A stretch of 64,000 bases of DNA from Macrococcoides bohemicum (GCF_042658685.1 NZ_JBHSQY010000001.1); one strand, 5' to 3'; positions 18,245 to 26,834 are shown, numbered from the stretch's first letter. Program-made: numbers and translations. Notes: generated from the letters alone by a model not told the origin.

Positions 18245-19665
18245 TAACAGAGAAGTTGATATGGAAAAACATCTATGAATTTATAAAATATACAGATTAT
18301 GATTTTATTACAACTTCAGATACCTTAGATGATATATGGTTGTATAGTCGTAGTAAAAAAACATTGAAACGGTTAATATTAAACAAACAAACAGCACAAT
18401 CAACGATGTTTATGGTTCAGAAAATTATGGATCATCATGATGAAATTGAAAGTTTAGTTACATATCCGATTAATTGTTATGAAATAATACTCATTGATCA
18501 GGAAATTCAAATGAATGAGATGCCTTTAAATATTAAAGTGATTTCATGTCCGGATTCTCAGTCAGTAAAACAAACGCTAAATACACCTTTTAAAGCGATA
18601 TCGAGTAAAACTAAGCCACAATCAGTATCGTGGTATCAAAATAGAGTGATTAAAAATAACCCGATTGATACTGCTATGATTAAGTTTACACCTCTTACAT
18701 ACCTATTAATTGTGATAAATATTATAAGTTTTATCGTCATGAATATATGGCACATGACACATAAGGTTGACACGTTAGTAGAAAAAGGTGGGTTAACGCA
18801 TTTTAATTTTGTTCATGGTGATTATTACAGAGTGATATCATCAATGTTTCTACATTTTGATTTTCAGCATTTATTGTTTAATATGATGTCGCTATTTATT
18901 CTCGGTAAAATTATAGAATATTTATATCTAAATTGGCAGTATCTTCTGATTTATATTTGTGGTGGTATTATAGGTAATTTAGTTTCTCTTGCATTTGATA
19001 CGACTTCTATATCTGTTGGAGCAAGTGGCGCAATTTGTGCGTTGATGGGCGCAGCATTAGCGCATATCATCTTTAGTGGGAAATTTGATAAAAAGTTTAT
19101 TATGCAAATATTAATAGGTAGTATTATCTATCTCGCAGCAAGTTCTTTATTTGCCAATGTTAATAACTATGCCCATTTTGGTGGTTTATTTGGTGGATTG
19201 TTTATTGCAATGCTTATACATTTATATAAAATTAAAAGTCAGTATTTTAAATGGATGAGTGCTGGCCTAGGTATTATAGTAATTTTATTACTCTTTAATA
19301 TTTTTTCTGAAAAGGAACATCATATTTATAATGAATTTGCTGCACAGGCCATCGCTGCAGGTAATGATCAGGATGCGAAGGAAATCCTTACTACTACAAT
19401 TCAAAAAGGTTATGATAATGACGAAACATATGTATATTATGGTTTACTGAAAACCAAACAGGAAAGTTTATCAAACGGAATCGCTGAATGGAAAAAAGGT
19501 CTAACGAAATTTCCTGATAGCGATAAATTAAACTATCAGATGGCATTAGCTATGCGTGCAATGGATGATTATGATAGCGCTAATAAATATTTGAACAAGG
19601 CAATTCAACGCAATAGAATATCTTCTTATATAAAACTTCAAAAAGAATTTAAAGAATTCAGGTGA
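18241..19665 (+). CDS. gluP: Rhomboid family intramembrane serine protease with TPR tail (YqgP/GluP)
   Basis: 474 residues. A cytoplasmic N-terminal domain (about 1-150) precedes a rhomboid core with helices containing HLLFNMMSLF, the catalytic Ser262 in VGASGAICALMGAA and His312 in NYAHFGGLFGG. The C-terminal 110 residues look like two to three TPR repeats (NDDETYVYYGLLKTKQE, KLNYQMALAMRAMDDYD). The domain order and size match GluP of B. subtilis, which cleaves membrane proteins and helps turn over the magnesium transporter MgtE. It is coupled to yqgN and followed by yqgQ and glcK. Confidence 0.92.
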   Translation: MITEKLIWKNIYEFIKYTDYDFITTSDTLDDIWLYSRSKKTLKRLILNKQTAQSTMFMVQKIMDHHDEIESLVTYPINCYEIILIDQEIQMNEMPLNIKVISCPDSQSVKQTLNTPFKAISSKTKPQSVSWYQNRVIKNNPIDTAMIKFTPLTYLLIVINIISFIVMNIWHMTHKVDTLVEKGGLTHFNFVHGDYYRVISSMFLHFDFQHLLFNMMSLFILGKIIEYLYLNWQYLLIYICGGIIGNLVSLAFDTTSISVGASGAICALMGAALAHIIFSGKFDKKFIMQILIGSIIYLAASSLFANVNNYAHFGGLFGGLFIAMLIHLYKIKSQYFKWMSAGLGIIVILLLFNIFSEKEHHIYNEFAAQAIAAGNDQDAKEILTTTIQKGYDNDETYVYYGLLKTKQESLSNGIAEWKKGLTKFPDSDKLNYQMALAMRAMDDYDSANKYLNKAIQRNRISSYIKLQKEFKEFR

Positions 19666-19669
19666 AACA

Positions 19670-19861
19670 ATGCATTCATTTTACGATGTACAACAGTTAC
19701 TTAAACAATTTGGTATTATTATATATTTTAAAGATGAAAATGATACCATTGAAATGATGAATCAGGAGATAAAATCATTACATGATGCTGGCATTATTAC
19801 GAATGAACAGTTTGTGCAGGCACGTTTAATATTAAATCAGAGAAGGATGGGAAAAATATGA
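19670..19861 (+). CDS. yqgQ: DUF910 family small protein YqgQ
   Basis: 63 residues, SFYDVQQLLKQFGIIIYF at the N-terminus, charged and helical afterwards. It matches YqgQ (DUF910), always found beside glucokinase in Bacillales; the structure is a small helical bundle and the function is unknown. It overlaps glcK by four bases (ATGA), so it is translated together with glucokinase. Confidence 0.85.
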   Translation: MHSFYDVQQLLKQFGIIIYFKDENDTIEMMNQEIKSLHDAGIITNEQFVQARLILNQRRMGKI

Positions 19862-20829
19862 TTATTTTAGCTGCGGATATTGGAGGCACAACTTGTAAGT
19901 TAGGTGTCCTTGATGAAACATTAGAAATACTACATAAATGGGAGATTCCGACGAAGACTGAAAATAATGGTGAAAGCATATTGAAGAATGTTTATGATTC
20001 ATTTGTTGTTAACTCAAAACATAAAAATTACAACATGGAAGATGTTCTCGGTATAGGTTTAGGGATTCCTGGCCCAATTGATTTTAAAACGGGTGTTGTT
20101 AATGGTGCGATTAATTTAAACTGGCATGGAAAGATCAATATTAAAGAACAATTTGAAAAGTTAAGTGGATTACCGGTCTATGTTGACAACGATGCTAATG
20201 TAGCAACTTTAGGAGAAAAATTTAAAGGTGCCGGACAGAATGAACCTGATGTTATATGCGTGACGCTCGGTACAGGTGTCGGCGGCGGTATAATAAGTAA
20301 TAATGAACTTGTCCACGGTCATAATGGTTCTGGTGGGGAGCTCGGTCATTTTAAGGTCGATTTTAAAGAAAGATTCCAATGTAACTGTGGAAAGAAAGGT
20401 TGTTTAGAAACAGTTGCGAGTGCAACAGGCGTTGTTAATCTGTCTTATCATTACTATGACGAACTACAATTTCAAACAGTAATTGAAGATGCGATGAAAA
20501 ATAGAACGCTACAGGCTAAAATGGTTTTTGATGCTGCAAAAGCTGGAGATGAATTTGCGACATATGTTATAAAGAAAGTTGCGAGAAATTTAGCATATGC
20601 ATTGAGTGTATTCAGTGTTGTAACGAATCCTAAATATATCATCATTGGTGGTGGTGTATCTAAAGCTGGTGATTTCTTAATTCAGCATATTGAAGATGTT
20701 TATCGTGAAATAACATTTACGCCTGCAACTCAAGGTACTAAAATTGTAACAGCGACTTTAGGTAATGATGCTGGAATTATTGGTGCTGCAGGTTTGATCA
20801 AACAATATGTGAAAAAGGAGCAAGTTTAA
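19858..20829 (+). CDS. glcK: Glucokinase, ROK family
   Basis: 323 residues; phosphorylates glucose with ATP. It has the phosphate-1 motif ADIGGTTCKLGV, GLGIPGPID, VDNDANVATLGE, TLGTGVGGGII, and the ROK zinc motif CNCGKKGCLETVAS with HGHNGSGGELGHF upstream. All are intact. It is within the gluP-yqgQ-glcK-yqgV run, with overlapping start and stop codons on both sides. Confidence 0.95.
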   Translation: MIILAADIGGTTCKLGVLDETLEILHKWEIPTKTENNGESILKNVYDSFVVNSKHKNYNMEDVLGIGLGIPGPIDFKTGVVNGAINLNWHGKINIKEQFEKLSGLPVYVDNDANVATLGEKFKGAGQNEPDVICVTLGTGVGGGIISNNELVHGHNGSGGELGHFKVDFKERFQCNCGKKGCLETVASATGVVNLSYHYYDELQFQTVIEDAMKNRTLQAKMVFDAAKAGDEFATYVIKKVARNLAYALSVFSVVTNPKYIIIGGGVSKAGDFLIQHIEDVYREITFTPATQGTKIVTATLGNDAGIIGAAGLIKQYVKKEQV

Positions 20830-21140
20830 TGGCGATAATTGATGTAGTAGTAATTCCTTTGGATGGTAAGTCGATAAGTGTGAGTAAGTATATCGCAGAA
20901 ATTCAAGTAATATTAGAAGAATTAAAGCAGCAGGGCAAAATCGATTATATGTTAACTCCAATGAGTACATTGATCGAAGGAGAACTACACGAATGTCTCA
21001 TGGCTCTTGAAGCAATACATGAGTCTCCATTTAAGCAGGGATTAGATCGTGTATGTACAAATATTAGAATTGATGACAGAAGAGATAAAAAACGAAAGAT
21101 GATTGAAAAGATAGATGCAGTAAATAAACATCTGAAATAA
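20829..21140 (+). CDS. MTH1187/YkoF-type thiamine-binding protein (YqgV)
   Basis: 103 residues, MAIIDVVVIPLDGKSISVS to DDRRDKKRKMIEKID. It is a member of the MTH1187/YqgV (UPF0045) family with a ferredoxin-like fold; relatives bind thiamine or its pyrimidine moiety. The start shares one base with the glcK stop (TAATG). Ligand binding here is inferred only from the family. Confidence 0.82.
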   Translation: MAIIDVVVIPLDGKSISVSKYIAEIQVILEELKQQGKIDYMLTPMSTLIEGELHECLMALEAIHESPFKQGLDRVCTNIRIDDRRDKKRKMIEKIDAVNKHLK

Positions 21141-21180
21141 AAAATAAAACCAGGACAAAATGTCCTGGTCTTATTTTTAG
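21139..21180. terminator. Bidirectional terminator between yqgV and the DUF2759 gene
   Basis: AATAAAACCAGGACA and TGTCCTGGTCTTATT pair around AAA, with A and T tracts on both sides serving the two convergent units. The last bases of the minus-strand gene lie at its edge (21177). Confidence 0.9.
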
Positions 21181-21416
21181 TGATGTAAAATTGGATATCC
21201 GTATGTGAAGATTGTTGCTAGTGAAAAGAATCCAAATGATAAAGTAGCCAATAATCCAAAGATAATGCCTAATACATTTTTAGATTTAACAGCATTTAAT
21301 AAAGCTTTGATTGATAGGAAAAATACTGCTAACATTAAAAGTGAAAAGATATTTACACCAATATGAATTTTTGTACCAAAGATTTCAAATAATTCGCCTG
21401 TGTTAATAAACGGCAT
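21177..21416 (-). CDS. DUF2759 family small membrane protein
   Basis: 79 residues with two membrane segments (VNIFSLLMLAVFFLSIKALL and VLGIIFGLLATLSFGFFSLA) and a short His-containing tail. It resembles the Bacillales DUF2759 proteins found beside yqgX (YqgW in B. subtilis). GGGGG lies upstream of the ATG. Function unknown. Confidence 0.78.
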   Translation of the reverse strand: MPFINTGELFEIFGTKIHIGVNIFSLLMLAVFFLSIKALLNAVKSKNVLGIIFGLLATLSFGFFSLATIFTYGYPILHH

Positions 21417-21508
21417 AACATAACCCCCATGAAATTACTTTTATTATCATTAATATTGTATAATTAATAAATAACTTTGTCGAGTACATTTTTTAGGAGG
21501 AGCTACTT

Positions 21509-22138
21509 ATGGATAAAATTAAATTACCTTTAGGTCAAATACAAACAAATTGTTATATTATACATAATGATTCAGAAATATTGATTTTTGATCCAGGAGA
21601 TGAACCAGAAAAGATTATAGATGCTATTCTACCACTAGAGAAGAAAGTAATCGCTGTTATTCTCACACATACACATTTTGATCATATCGGAGCAGTAGAT
21701 GCGATATGTGAGCGATTTAATGTACCGGTCTATGTTTCGGAAGAAGAGCAGTACTGGTTAACTGATACAATTAAAAATGGTTCTGAAAATTTTAAACAGT
21801 ATGGTTTAGAACCAGTTATTGCAAAGACAAAGCCTTTAAAAATGAAACTTGGAAAGCAAACAATCGGTTCGTTTACGCTCGATGTTCGTCATACACCAGG
21901 ACACTCACCAGGTAGTCAATCTTTTATCTTTGACAAGTTTGCCATAGTAGGGGATACATTATTCAATGAAAGTATCGGTCGTACAGATTTATACGAAGGG
22001 AACACACAACAATTACTAAATAGTATTGATCAACAGCTCATGACTCTAGACGAGCAAATGATTATTTGTCCAGGACATGGTGCATATACTACAATTCAAC
22101 ATGAGATGGATTGCAATCCATTTTTAAATGGGTATTAA
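21509..22138 (+). CDS. Metallo-beta-lactamase fold hydrolase (YqgX, glyoxalase II-like)
   Basis: 209 residues. The binuclear metal motif THTHFDHIGA, the second ligand HTPGHSPGS, GDTLFNESIGRTDL and the final CPGHGAYTT are complete. Related proteins are thiol-ester hydrolases; the B. subtilis homologue is reported to act in bacillithiol-dependent methylglyoxal detoxification. Substrate is inferred. AGGAGGAG precedes the ATG. Confidence 0.9.
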   Translation: MDKIKLPLGQIQTNCYIIHNDSEILIFDPGDEPEKIIDAILPLEKKVIAVILTHTHFDHIGAVDAICERFNVPVYVSEEEQYWLTDTIKNGSENFKQYGLEPVIAKTKPLKMKLGKQTIGSFTLDVRHTPGHSPGSQSFIFDKFAIVGDTLFNESIGRTDLYEGNTQQLLNSIDQQLMTLDEQMIICPGHGAYTTIQHEMDCNPFLNGY

Positions 22139-22168
22139 AAAAAACCTTCCGTAAAGGAAGGTTTTATT
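22137..22168. terminator. Bidirectional terminator between yqgX and the DUF2626 gene
   Basis: AAAACCTTCC and GGAAGGTTTT pair around GTAA plus one extra pair; A and T tracts flank both sides. Confidence 0.9.
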
Positions 22169-22412
22169 CGTGATGGCCAAAACTTGGCTCTAATAAGAAA
22201 GTTGAATAGTATGTGAATCCTACGAAACATACTACTAAGTATGCTGCAAAAATATACATATACATTCTTTCAGTTAATTTTAAGTAACCTAATAATACAA
22301 AAAATCCAGTTTGAGCAACGAAAATGAATGACACCATTGACATACCGCCAACGTAGAACATTACCGCAAATATCGCTGTCCAGAATCCTAAAGTTTTAAA
22401 AACTTTATCCAT
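22164..22412 (-). CDS. DUF2626 family membrane protein (YqgY-like)
   Basis: 82 residues with three hydrophobic segments (TAIFAVMFYVGGMSMVSFIF, GFFVLLGYL and MYIFAAYLVVCFVGF) and an extracellular-looking GHHE tail. It corresponds to DUF2626, which sits beside comG in Bacillales. Function is unknown. GGGGGAA precedes the ATG at a suitable distance. Confidence 0.8.
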   Translation of the reverse strand: MDKVFKTLGFWTAIFAVMFYVGGMSMVSFIFVAQTGFFVLLGYLKLTERMYMYIFAAYLVVCFVGFTYYSTFLLEPSFGHHE

Positions 22413-22621
22413 ATGGTTATTCCCCCTATATTCAAACTCTTCATATCACTTATTATTATAAAGATAAGCATTTAATAAGTAAACCTCTAATTTTGCAAAT
22501 TCAATGGAAATAATTGGATTTACTTAAACATTTTATAAGAAAATAAATTAATGAAATAAAAATTCTGATGTAAAAAAATAAAATCGAAGAAGTTCCCGAT
22601 ATTTAAGTAGAGGAGGGATTT

Positions 22622-23590
22622 ATGGAAAAACTATTACATACAATATTGGATGATGCAATTGCTAAAAAAACTTCAGATGTACACTTTATACCTGAAGTGC
22701 AGAATGTCATGATGAAATTCAGGATTGGAGGTAATATGTATGCCTATAATCAGTTAAATACCGAAGACTTCGAAAAATTATTATCATATGTAAAATTTAT
22801 AACACATCTTGATGTTTCTGAAAAAAATAAAGCGCAGAGCGGTATACTGACCTATCAGAAGGACAAAATACTTTATAATATCAGGGCATCTACATTACCA
22901 CATACGATTGGACAGGAAGCATGTGTGATGCGAATAATTCCAGCTTTATTTAGTCAAAATATTTCGATTGAACAGGAATTATTATCTTTGATGCATAAAG
23001 GAAGCGGATTAATTCTAATTAGTGGTCCTACTGGGAGCGGAAAAAGTACTTTAATGTACCAAATGTTAAATTATGCTGCGCAAAATTTAAATAAACAGAT
23101 TATATCGATTGAAGATCCTGTTGAACAGAGAATTCATGGTATGATTCAAATCAATGTGAATAGAAAAGCTAATATAACATATCAGAATGCAATAAAGGCT
23201 ATTCTTCGCTGTGATCCGGATATTATTATGATAGGAGAGATCCGTGATATAGAAACTGCAAAGCATGTCATCAATGCAAGTTTAAGTGGTCATCTTGTGC
23301 TGTCGACACTTCATGCAAATACATGTCTTGGCGCTATCCATCGATTGCTGGAAATGGGAATAACAAAAGTTGAACTTGAACAGTGTGTAGAAATAATCAT
23401 TAATCAGCGATTAGTTAATACTACATCAGCGCGAACACGTATTTTTGAACAGTTGATTAAAGGCGATGTACGGGATTATTTAAATGATAGAAAGGTTCAG
23501 CATTATCATCCTTTATCTGAACAATTGCAAATTTTGTACGACAAAGAAAAGATTACGCAGCTGGAGTATGAACGTTATGCTTTGGAATAG
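22622..23590 (+). CDS. comGA: Competence pseudopilus ATPase ComGA
   Basis: 322-residue secretion/traffic ATPase that drives assembly of the DNA-uptake pseudopilus. It has Walker A GPTGSGKST, the Asp box with SIEDPVEQ, Walker B DPDIIMIGEIRD, and the His box LSTLHANT. The long N-terminal domain of PilB proteins is absent, as usual for ComGA. AGAGGAGGG precedes the ATG. The upstream 180 bases are very AT-rich; I could not identify a clear ComK or SigH site. Confidence 0.95.
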   Translation: MEKLLHTILDDAIAKKTSDVHFIPEVQNVMMKFRIGGNMYAYNQLNTEDFEKLLSYVKFITHLDVSEKNKAQSGILTYQKDKILYNIRASTLPHTIGQEACVMRIIPALFSQNISIEQELLSLMHKGSGLILISGPTGSGKSTLMYQMLNYAAQNLNKQIISIEDPVEQRIHGMIQINVNRKANITYQNAIKAILRCDPDIIMIGEIRDIETAKHVINASLSGHLVLSTLHANTCLGAIHRLLEMGITKVELEQCVEIIINQRLVNTTSARTRIFEQLIKGDVRDYLNDRKVQHYHPLSEQLQILYDKEKITQLEYERYALE

Positions 23591-24614
23591 AAACAAATTA
23601 AAATTATATGAAGATGATTTTTTGATTCGCTTAAGTGAGATGACACAAAACGGCTTTACACAATATGAAGCAATTAAATTTTTATTTTCTCAATATGATG
23701 AAGTAAAATCTTCAGATAAGAAATTAGTATTATCTGCACTTGAACAAGGCCAACCTTTATCGCATTGTCTGAAGTTATTAAATTATAGTAATCATATCGT
23801 TATGCAGGTTCATTTCAGTGAATCATTTGGTAATGTTAACGAAACATTAAAACATTGCTATGCATATAATCTTTCAAAACGGAAACTGAAACAACAGTTT
23901 ATAAAGACAATTCAATATCCGTTAGTACTTATCGTAATATTTATCACATTAATCATTACTGTTAATCATACAGTACTCCCACAGTTTAAAAATATGTATA
24001 GTTCAATGGGAGTGACTTTAAGTAAAGAACTCATAATCCTTACAAATATTCTATATACACTTCCGCAAATAATTATATATACATTGTTTCTTCTCATTTT
24101 TCTTACATTTTATTATTTTCTTATTTTTAAAAAATCCAATATTAAAAATCAACTTTCTACCATTAAAAAAATTCCGATTATTAATCAACTTTATCGTTTA
24201 TTCATTACTTATCGTGTGAGTGCCGAACTTTCATTCTTTTTAAGTAATGGAGTCATGATGAAAAATGTTATCTCAATATTAGAAGGTCAAAATAATGATC
24301 AAACGTTAAGTTATATTGCAGCTTGCATTAACCAGGAATTGATTAAAGGTGAACCACTTCCTGATGCAGTATCTAAATTACAATTATTTGAAAAGTCTAT
24401 GATTCAATTTATGCAACATGGGGAGAAGAATTCGAAGTTAGACAGAGAACTTGAATATTATAGTGAGTATGTATTTAAAAAATTTGAACTAAAGATTTTC
24501 AAATTGATTAAAAGTATTCAGCCAATCATATTTATTGTTTTGGGATTATTAATTGTCGCAATGTATTTAGTTATTATATTACCGATGCTCCAGATGATGG
24601 AAGGCATTCAGTAG
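23577..24614 (+). CDS. comGB: Competence pseudopilus membrane platform protein ComGB
   Basis: GspF/PilC-family inner-membrane protein, about 345 residues with two GspF domains and three membrane segments (YPLVLIVIFITLIITVNH, IIIYTLFLLIFLTFYYFL, and the final IIFIVLGLLIVAMYLVIILP). I chose ATG 23577, 10 bases after CTGGAG; an ATG at 23568 is too close to that site and an in-frame ATG at 23484 lies deep inside comGA. It overlaps comGA by 14 bases. Confidence 0.9.
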   Translation: MLWNRNKLKLYEDDFLIRLSEMTQNGFTQYEAIKFLFSQYDEVKSSDKKLVLSALEQGQPLSHCLKLLNYSNHIVMQVHFSESFGNVNETLKHCYAYNLSKRKLKQQFIKTIQYPLVLIVIFITLIITVNHTVLPQFKNMYSSMGVTLSKELIILTNILYTLPQIIIYTLFLLIFLTFYYFLIFKKSNIKNQLSTIKKIPIINQLYRLFITYRVSAELSFFLSNGVMMKNVISILEGQNNDQTLSYIAACINQELIKGEPLPDAVSKLQLFEKSMIQFMQHGEKNSKLDRELEYYSEYVFKKFELKIFKLIKSIQPIIFIVLGLLIVAMYLVIILPMLQMMEGIQ

Positions 24615-24625
24615 GAGGAAAAAGA

Positions 24626-24985
24626 ATGTATCAATTTATTAAAACACATAGTAATAATTTTGCCCAATCTTTTAAAAATCAATTCAGAAAAAATGATGGA
24701 TTTACATTAATTGAAATGTTGCTTGTTTTGCTTGTTATTTCAGTGCTAATTATTGTGATTATTCCAAACATCGCAAAACAATCTGATAACGTTCAGAATA
24801 CGGGTTGTACAGCACAAGTGAAGATGGTACAAGGTCAGATAGAAGCATATAAGCTTCAGAATGGAAAGGCGCCAACTTCGATTAATGAACTTGTGCCGGA
24901 ATTTTTAAAGGAAAATCAGGTGAAATGTAAAAATGGGGATCCTATCAATATTGAAAATGGAGAAGCGGTGGCACAAAAACAATAA
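24626..24985 (+). CDS. comGC: Major competence pseudopilin ComGC
   Basis: 119 residues. The type IV prepilin motif is DG/FTLIEMLLVLLVI, so the peptidase ComC would cut after Gly28. The leader is unusually long (about 28 residues, basic, with several Asn/Gln) compared with about 10 in S. aureus ComGC; the strong ribosome-binding site TAGGAGG before ATG 24626 supports it, and there is no internal start. Two Cys residues (in NTGCTAQ and VKCKNG) can form the disulfide known in ComGC. It is the main pilin of the DNA-uptake pilus. Confidence 0.93.
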   Translation: MYQFIKTHSNNFAQSFKNQFRKNDGFTLIEMLLVLLVISVLIIVIIPNIAKQSDNVQNTGCTAQVKMVQGQIEAYKLQNGKAPTSINELVPEFLKENQVKCKNGDPINIENGEAVAQKQ

Positions 24986-25403
24986 TGGATTTAGTTATAT
25001 TGAATCATTACTTGTATTATTAATCATCGTTATCATCATAATCATAATTCCAGTTACAAAATTTGATGAAAATAAAGTGAAAGATGAAGAAATTAACGAT
25101 GAAATTATTTCGCTTTTAAATTATTATCAGACGAAGTCTTATGAAACAGGTGAAGTCATAGTTGTATCGTTCCCTCCAAGGAGCGATACAATCTATATTC
25201 AATCCAAAGTTTTAGGGATTAATAGTAAATATATAATTAAGCAAGGTGAAATATATGAAGGTAATGGTATCGCAAATAGTGAAATCATTTTTAAGAATAA
25301 TGGAGTCAGAAAAGGTGGTTCGATCAAATATTATATTGGTGAGACACTTTATCAAATCGTTGTACAATTACACAGGGGAAGAATACGAATTGAAAAAGTA
25401 TGA
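24957..25403 (+). CDS. comGD: Minor pseudopilin ComGD
   Basis: 148 residues from ATG 24957. The prepilin motif NNG/FSYIESLLVLLIIVII shows a Tyr where Leu or Thr is usual but keeps Glu at +5. It overlaps comGC by 29 bases. The ribosome-binding site is weak at ATG 24957, so translation may depend on coupling; an in-frame ATG at 24933 is also possible. The last 14 bases overlap the comGE start region. Confidence 0.85.
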   Translation: MEKRWHKNNNGFSYIESLLVLLIIVIIIIIIPVTKFDENKVKDEEINDEIISLLNYYQTKSYETGEVIVVSFPPRSDTIYIQSKVLGINSKYIIKQGEIYEGNGIANSEIIFKNNGVRKGGSIKYYIGETLYQIVVQLHRGRIRIEKV

Positions 25404-25635
25404 TGGGTTTATGCTGATTGATAGCCTGCTTTCTTTTTCGGTAGTCGCTTTAATTACTTTATCGTTATTGCCGATGTATTTCACGTTATCTCATACATAT
25501 GAGCAAAAGAAAAAATCGTTGGAAATGTATCGAATAGCATATGTAGAAATAGTCATCAATGAAAGAGGTGGTTTCATTGAAGGTGATCAGATTTGTTATA
25601 AGAAAGATAAAGTATACTGCATTAAGAAGAAGTGA
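25390..25635 (+). CDS. comGE: Minor pseudopilin ComGE
   Basis: 81 residues from a TTG start at 25390, placed after AGGGGAAG; the earlier in-frame ATG at 25246 would put 48 non-conserved residues before the prepilin motif and lies inside comGD. The motif is KKYDG/FMLIDSLLSFSVV, with Asp in place of the usual Glu at +5. The C-terminal part has two Cys residues. The assignment rests on motif plus operon position. Confidence 0.8.
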   Translation: MKKYDGFMLIDSLLSFSVVALITLSLLPMYFTLSHTYEQKKKSLEMYRIAYVEIVINERGGFIEGDQICYKKDKVYCIKKK

Positions 25636-26029
25636 CGGTTTTACGATGATTGAAATGATGATAAATTTATCGATTATTATAATGATTATGAGTATGTTAC
25701 CGCTCATTTACATGAATATTTATCAATTAAGCGGTAAAAGTACCGATCATTTTGATGTTAATAATGCTATGTTTCAAAGAGATCTCTATGAAGAATTAAA
25801 TAATGCTGACTATGTTGAAATAGTTAATAATCAGCTTTGGATATATACTGGGAATGATATTATACAATATCTATATCATAAGCAGCGCATCATTAGAAAG
25901 CTCAACCAAGAAGGATATATTATAATGTTAGAAGGAGTAAAAAATGCACATTTTAAAATGGGTGATAATGCAGTATTCCTATCTATTGAACGCTTCAACA
26001 AACATACAATTACGTATCAAATCATCTGA
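25577..26029 (+). CDS. comGF: Minor pseudopilin ComGF
   Basis: 150 residues from a TTG at 25577, five bases after GAGGTGG. The prepilin-like motif RRSDG/FTMIEMMINLSIIIMIM is clear and is followed by the ComGF globular domain (FQRDLYEELNNADY, YHKQRIIRKL). An ATG at 25559 overlaps the ribosome-binding site. It overlaps comGE by 59 bases in another frame. Confidence 0.82.
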   Translation: MKVIRFVIRKIKYTALRRSDGFTMIEMMINLSIIIMIMSMLPLIYMNIYQLSGKSTDHFDVNNAMFQRDLYEELNNADYVEIVNNQLWIYTGNDIIQYLYHKQRIIRKLNQEGYIIMLEGVKNAHFKMGDNAVFLSIERFNKHTITYQII

Positions 26030-26186
26030 AGGCTTTATCTTTCCATCTATGCTGATGTTATTAATGCTTACAATATTTTTTTTAAGTTACTTCAGTACAA
26101 GATACATGTTAAAATTTAATACATTAGATAATCTTGAGCATTATTATCTTAATGAAATTATTGAAGCTATTTCACAAAAGAAATAG
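25944..26186 (+). CDS. comGG: ComGG-like competence protein
   Basis: 80 residues. AGAAGGAG six bases before ATG 25944 supports this start although the gene then overlaps comGF by 86 bases. A hydrophobic helix (IFPSMLMLLMLTIFFLSYF) follows SSEGF, reminiscent of a degenerate prepilin N-terminus lacking the Glu. It is clearly shorter than B. subtilis ComGG (about 124 residues) and recognised mainly by position as the last comG gene. The stop lies within the operon terminator. Confidence 0.65.
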   Translation: MHILKWVIMQYSYLLNASTNIQLRIKSSEGFIFPSMLMLLMLTIFFLSYFSTRYMLKFNTLDNLEHYYLNEIIEAISQKK

Positions 26187-26195
26187 CTTTTTTAA
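26164..26195 (+). terminator. comG operon terminator
   Basis: AAGCTATTTC and GAAATAGCTT form a stem around ACAAAA, followed by TTTTAA. The stop of comGG is inside the stem. Confidence 0.82.
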
Positions 26196-26209
26196 ATAGG
26201 GGGTAAGTG

Positions 26210-26716
26210 ATGGCAATTGTATTAATAGGATTTATGGGTGCAGGAAAGACAACCATTGGAGAATTGCTTTCTCGTAAAATGGATTTACCATTTATAGATT
26301 TGGATAAAGCGATAGTAGAAAAGGAAAATCTGTCGATTCCTGAAATATTCGAAAAATATGGAGCGTCTTATTTTCGTAAATTGGAACATGATGTATTAAA
26401 AACATACATAAACAAGAATATGATCATAGCAACTGGGGGAGGTATTATTGAAAATCCGAACAATTTGGAAATATTACAGAAAAATAATTTAAATATTTGG
26501 GTAGATACGAACATTGATACTGTGTATAATAGAATTGTTGGTGATACTAACCGTCCCAATGCTCAGAATAAATCGTTTGAAGAAATTAAAGAGTTGTACA
26601 ACAGTAGAATTTCACGTTATAATGAAATCGCATACATCAAGGTCTATAATGAGCATGATGTAACTTTAAGTGTTCAGGAAATTCACAATCAAATAATGAC
26701 GGATGATGAAAATTAG
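26210..26716 (+). CDS. aroK: Shikimate kinase
   Basis: 168 residues. It phosphorylates shikimate in chorismate synthesis. Walker A GFMGAGKTT, the shikimate-binding DLDKAI and FRKLEHD, GGGIIENPNN and the lid NRPNAQ are present. ATG 26210 follows AGGGGGT; a GTG directly before it is in frame but too close to the ribosome-binding site. A gene for shikimate kinase between comG and gcv is standard in staphylococci. Confidence 0.93.
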   Translation: MAIVLIGFMGAGKTTIGELLSRKMDLPFIDLDKAIVEKENLSIPEIFEKYGASYFRKLEHDVLKTYINKNMIIATGGGIIENPNNLEILQKNNLNIWVDTNIDTVYNRIVGDTNRPNAQNKSFEEIKELYNSRISRYNEIAYIKVYNEHDVTLSVQEIHNQIMTDDEN

Positions 26717-26815
26717 AGAGAATGAGTGATCATCGCCGAAGGGGCAAGCTATATAAACTCTCAGGCAAAAGGATAATTTTCGGACGTAACCTGAAGAAAT
26801 CAACAGGATAGCATT
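26713..26815 (+). ncRNA. Glycine riboswitch aptamer (gcvT type)
   Basis: The stretch begins right behind aroK with AGAGAGAATGAG and contains the conserved GCCGAAGGGGCAAGC and ACTCTCAGGCAAAAGGAT blocks of the gcvT glycine aptamer; GAGAG and CTCTC close the P1-P2 region. Only about 100 bases separate aroK and the following terminator, so this is a single aptamer rather than the common tandem pair. It should sense glycine and control the glycine-cleavage operon. Confidence 0.93.
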
Positions 26816-26834
26816 TGCTATGCTGTTTTTTTAT
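26803..26834 (+). terminator. Riboswitch-controlled terminator before gcvT
   Basis: ACAGGATAGCA and TGCTATGCTGT pair with one mismatch around TT, followed by T8. The 5' arm overlaps the end of the aptamer region, so glycine binding can plausibly prevent the hairpin and switch the operon on. Confidence 0.88.

Noticed and set aside
22440..22621. Possible ComK or SigH site in front of comGA
   Set aside because: The region is A/T-rich and yields AAAA and TTTT runs anywhere; no properly spaced AAAA-N5-TTTT pair or SigH promoter stands out.
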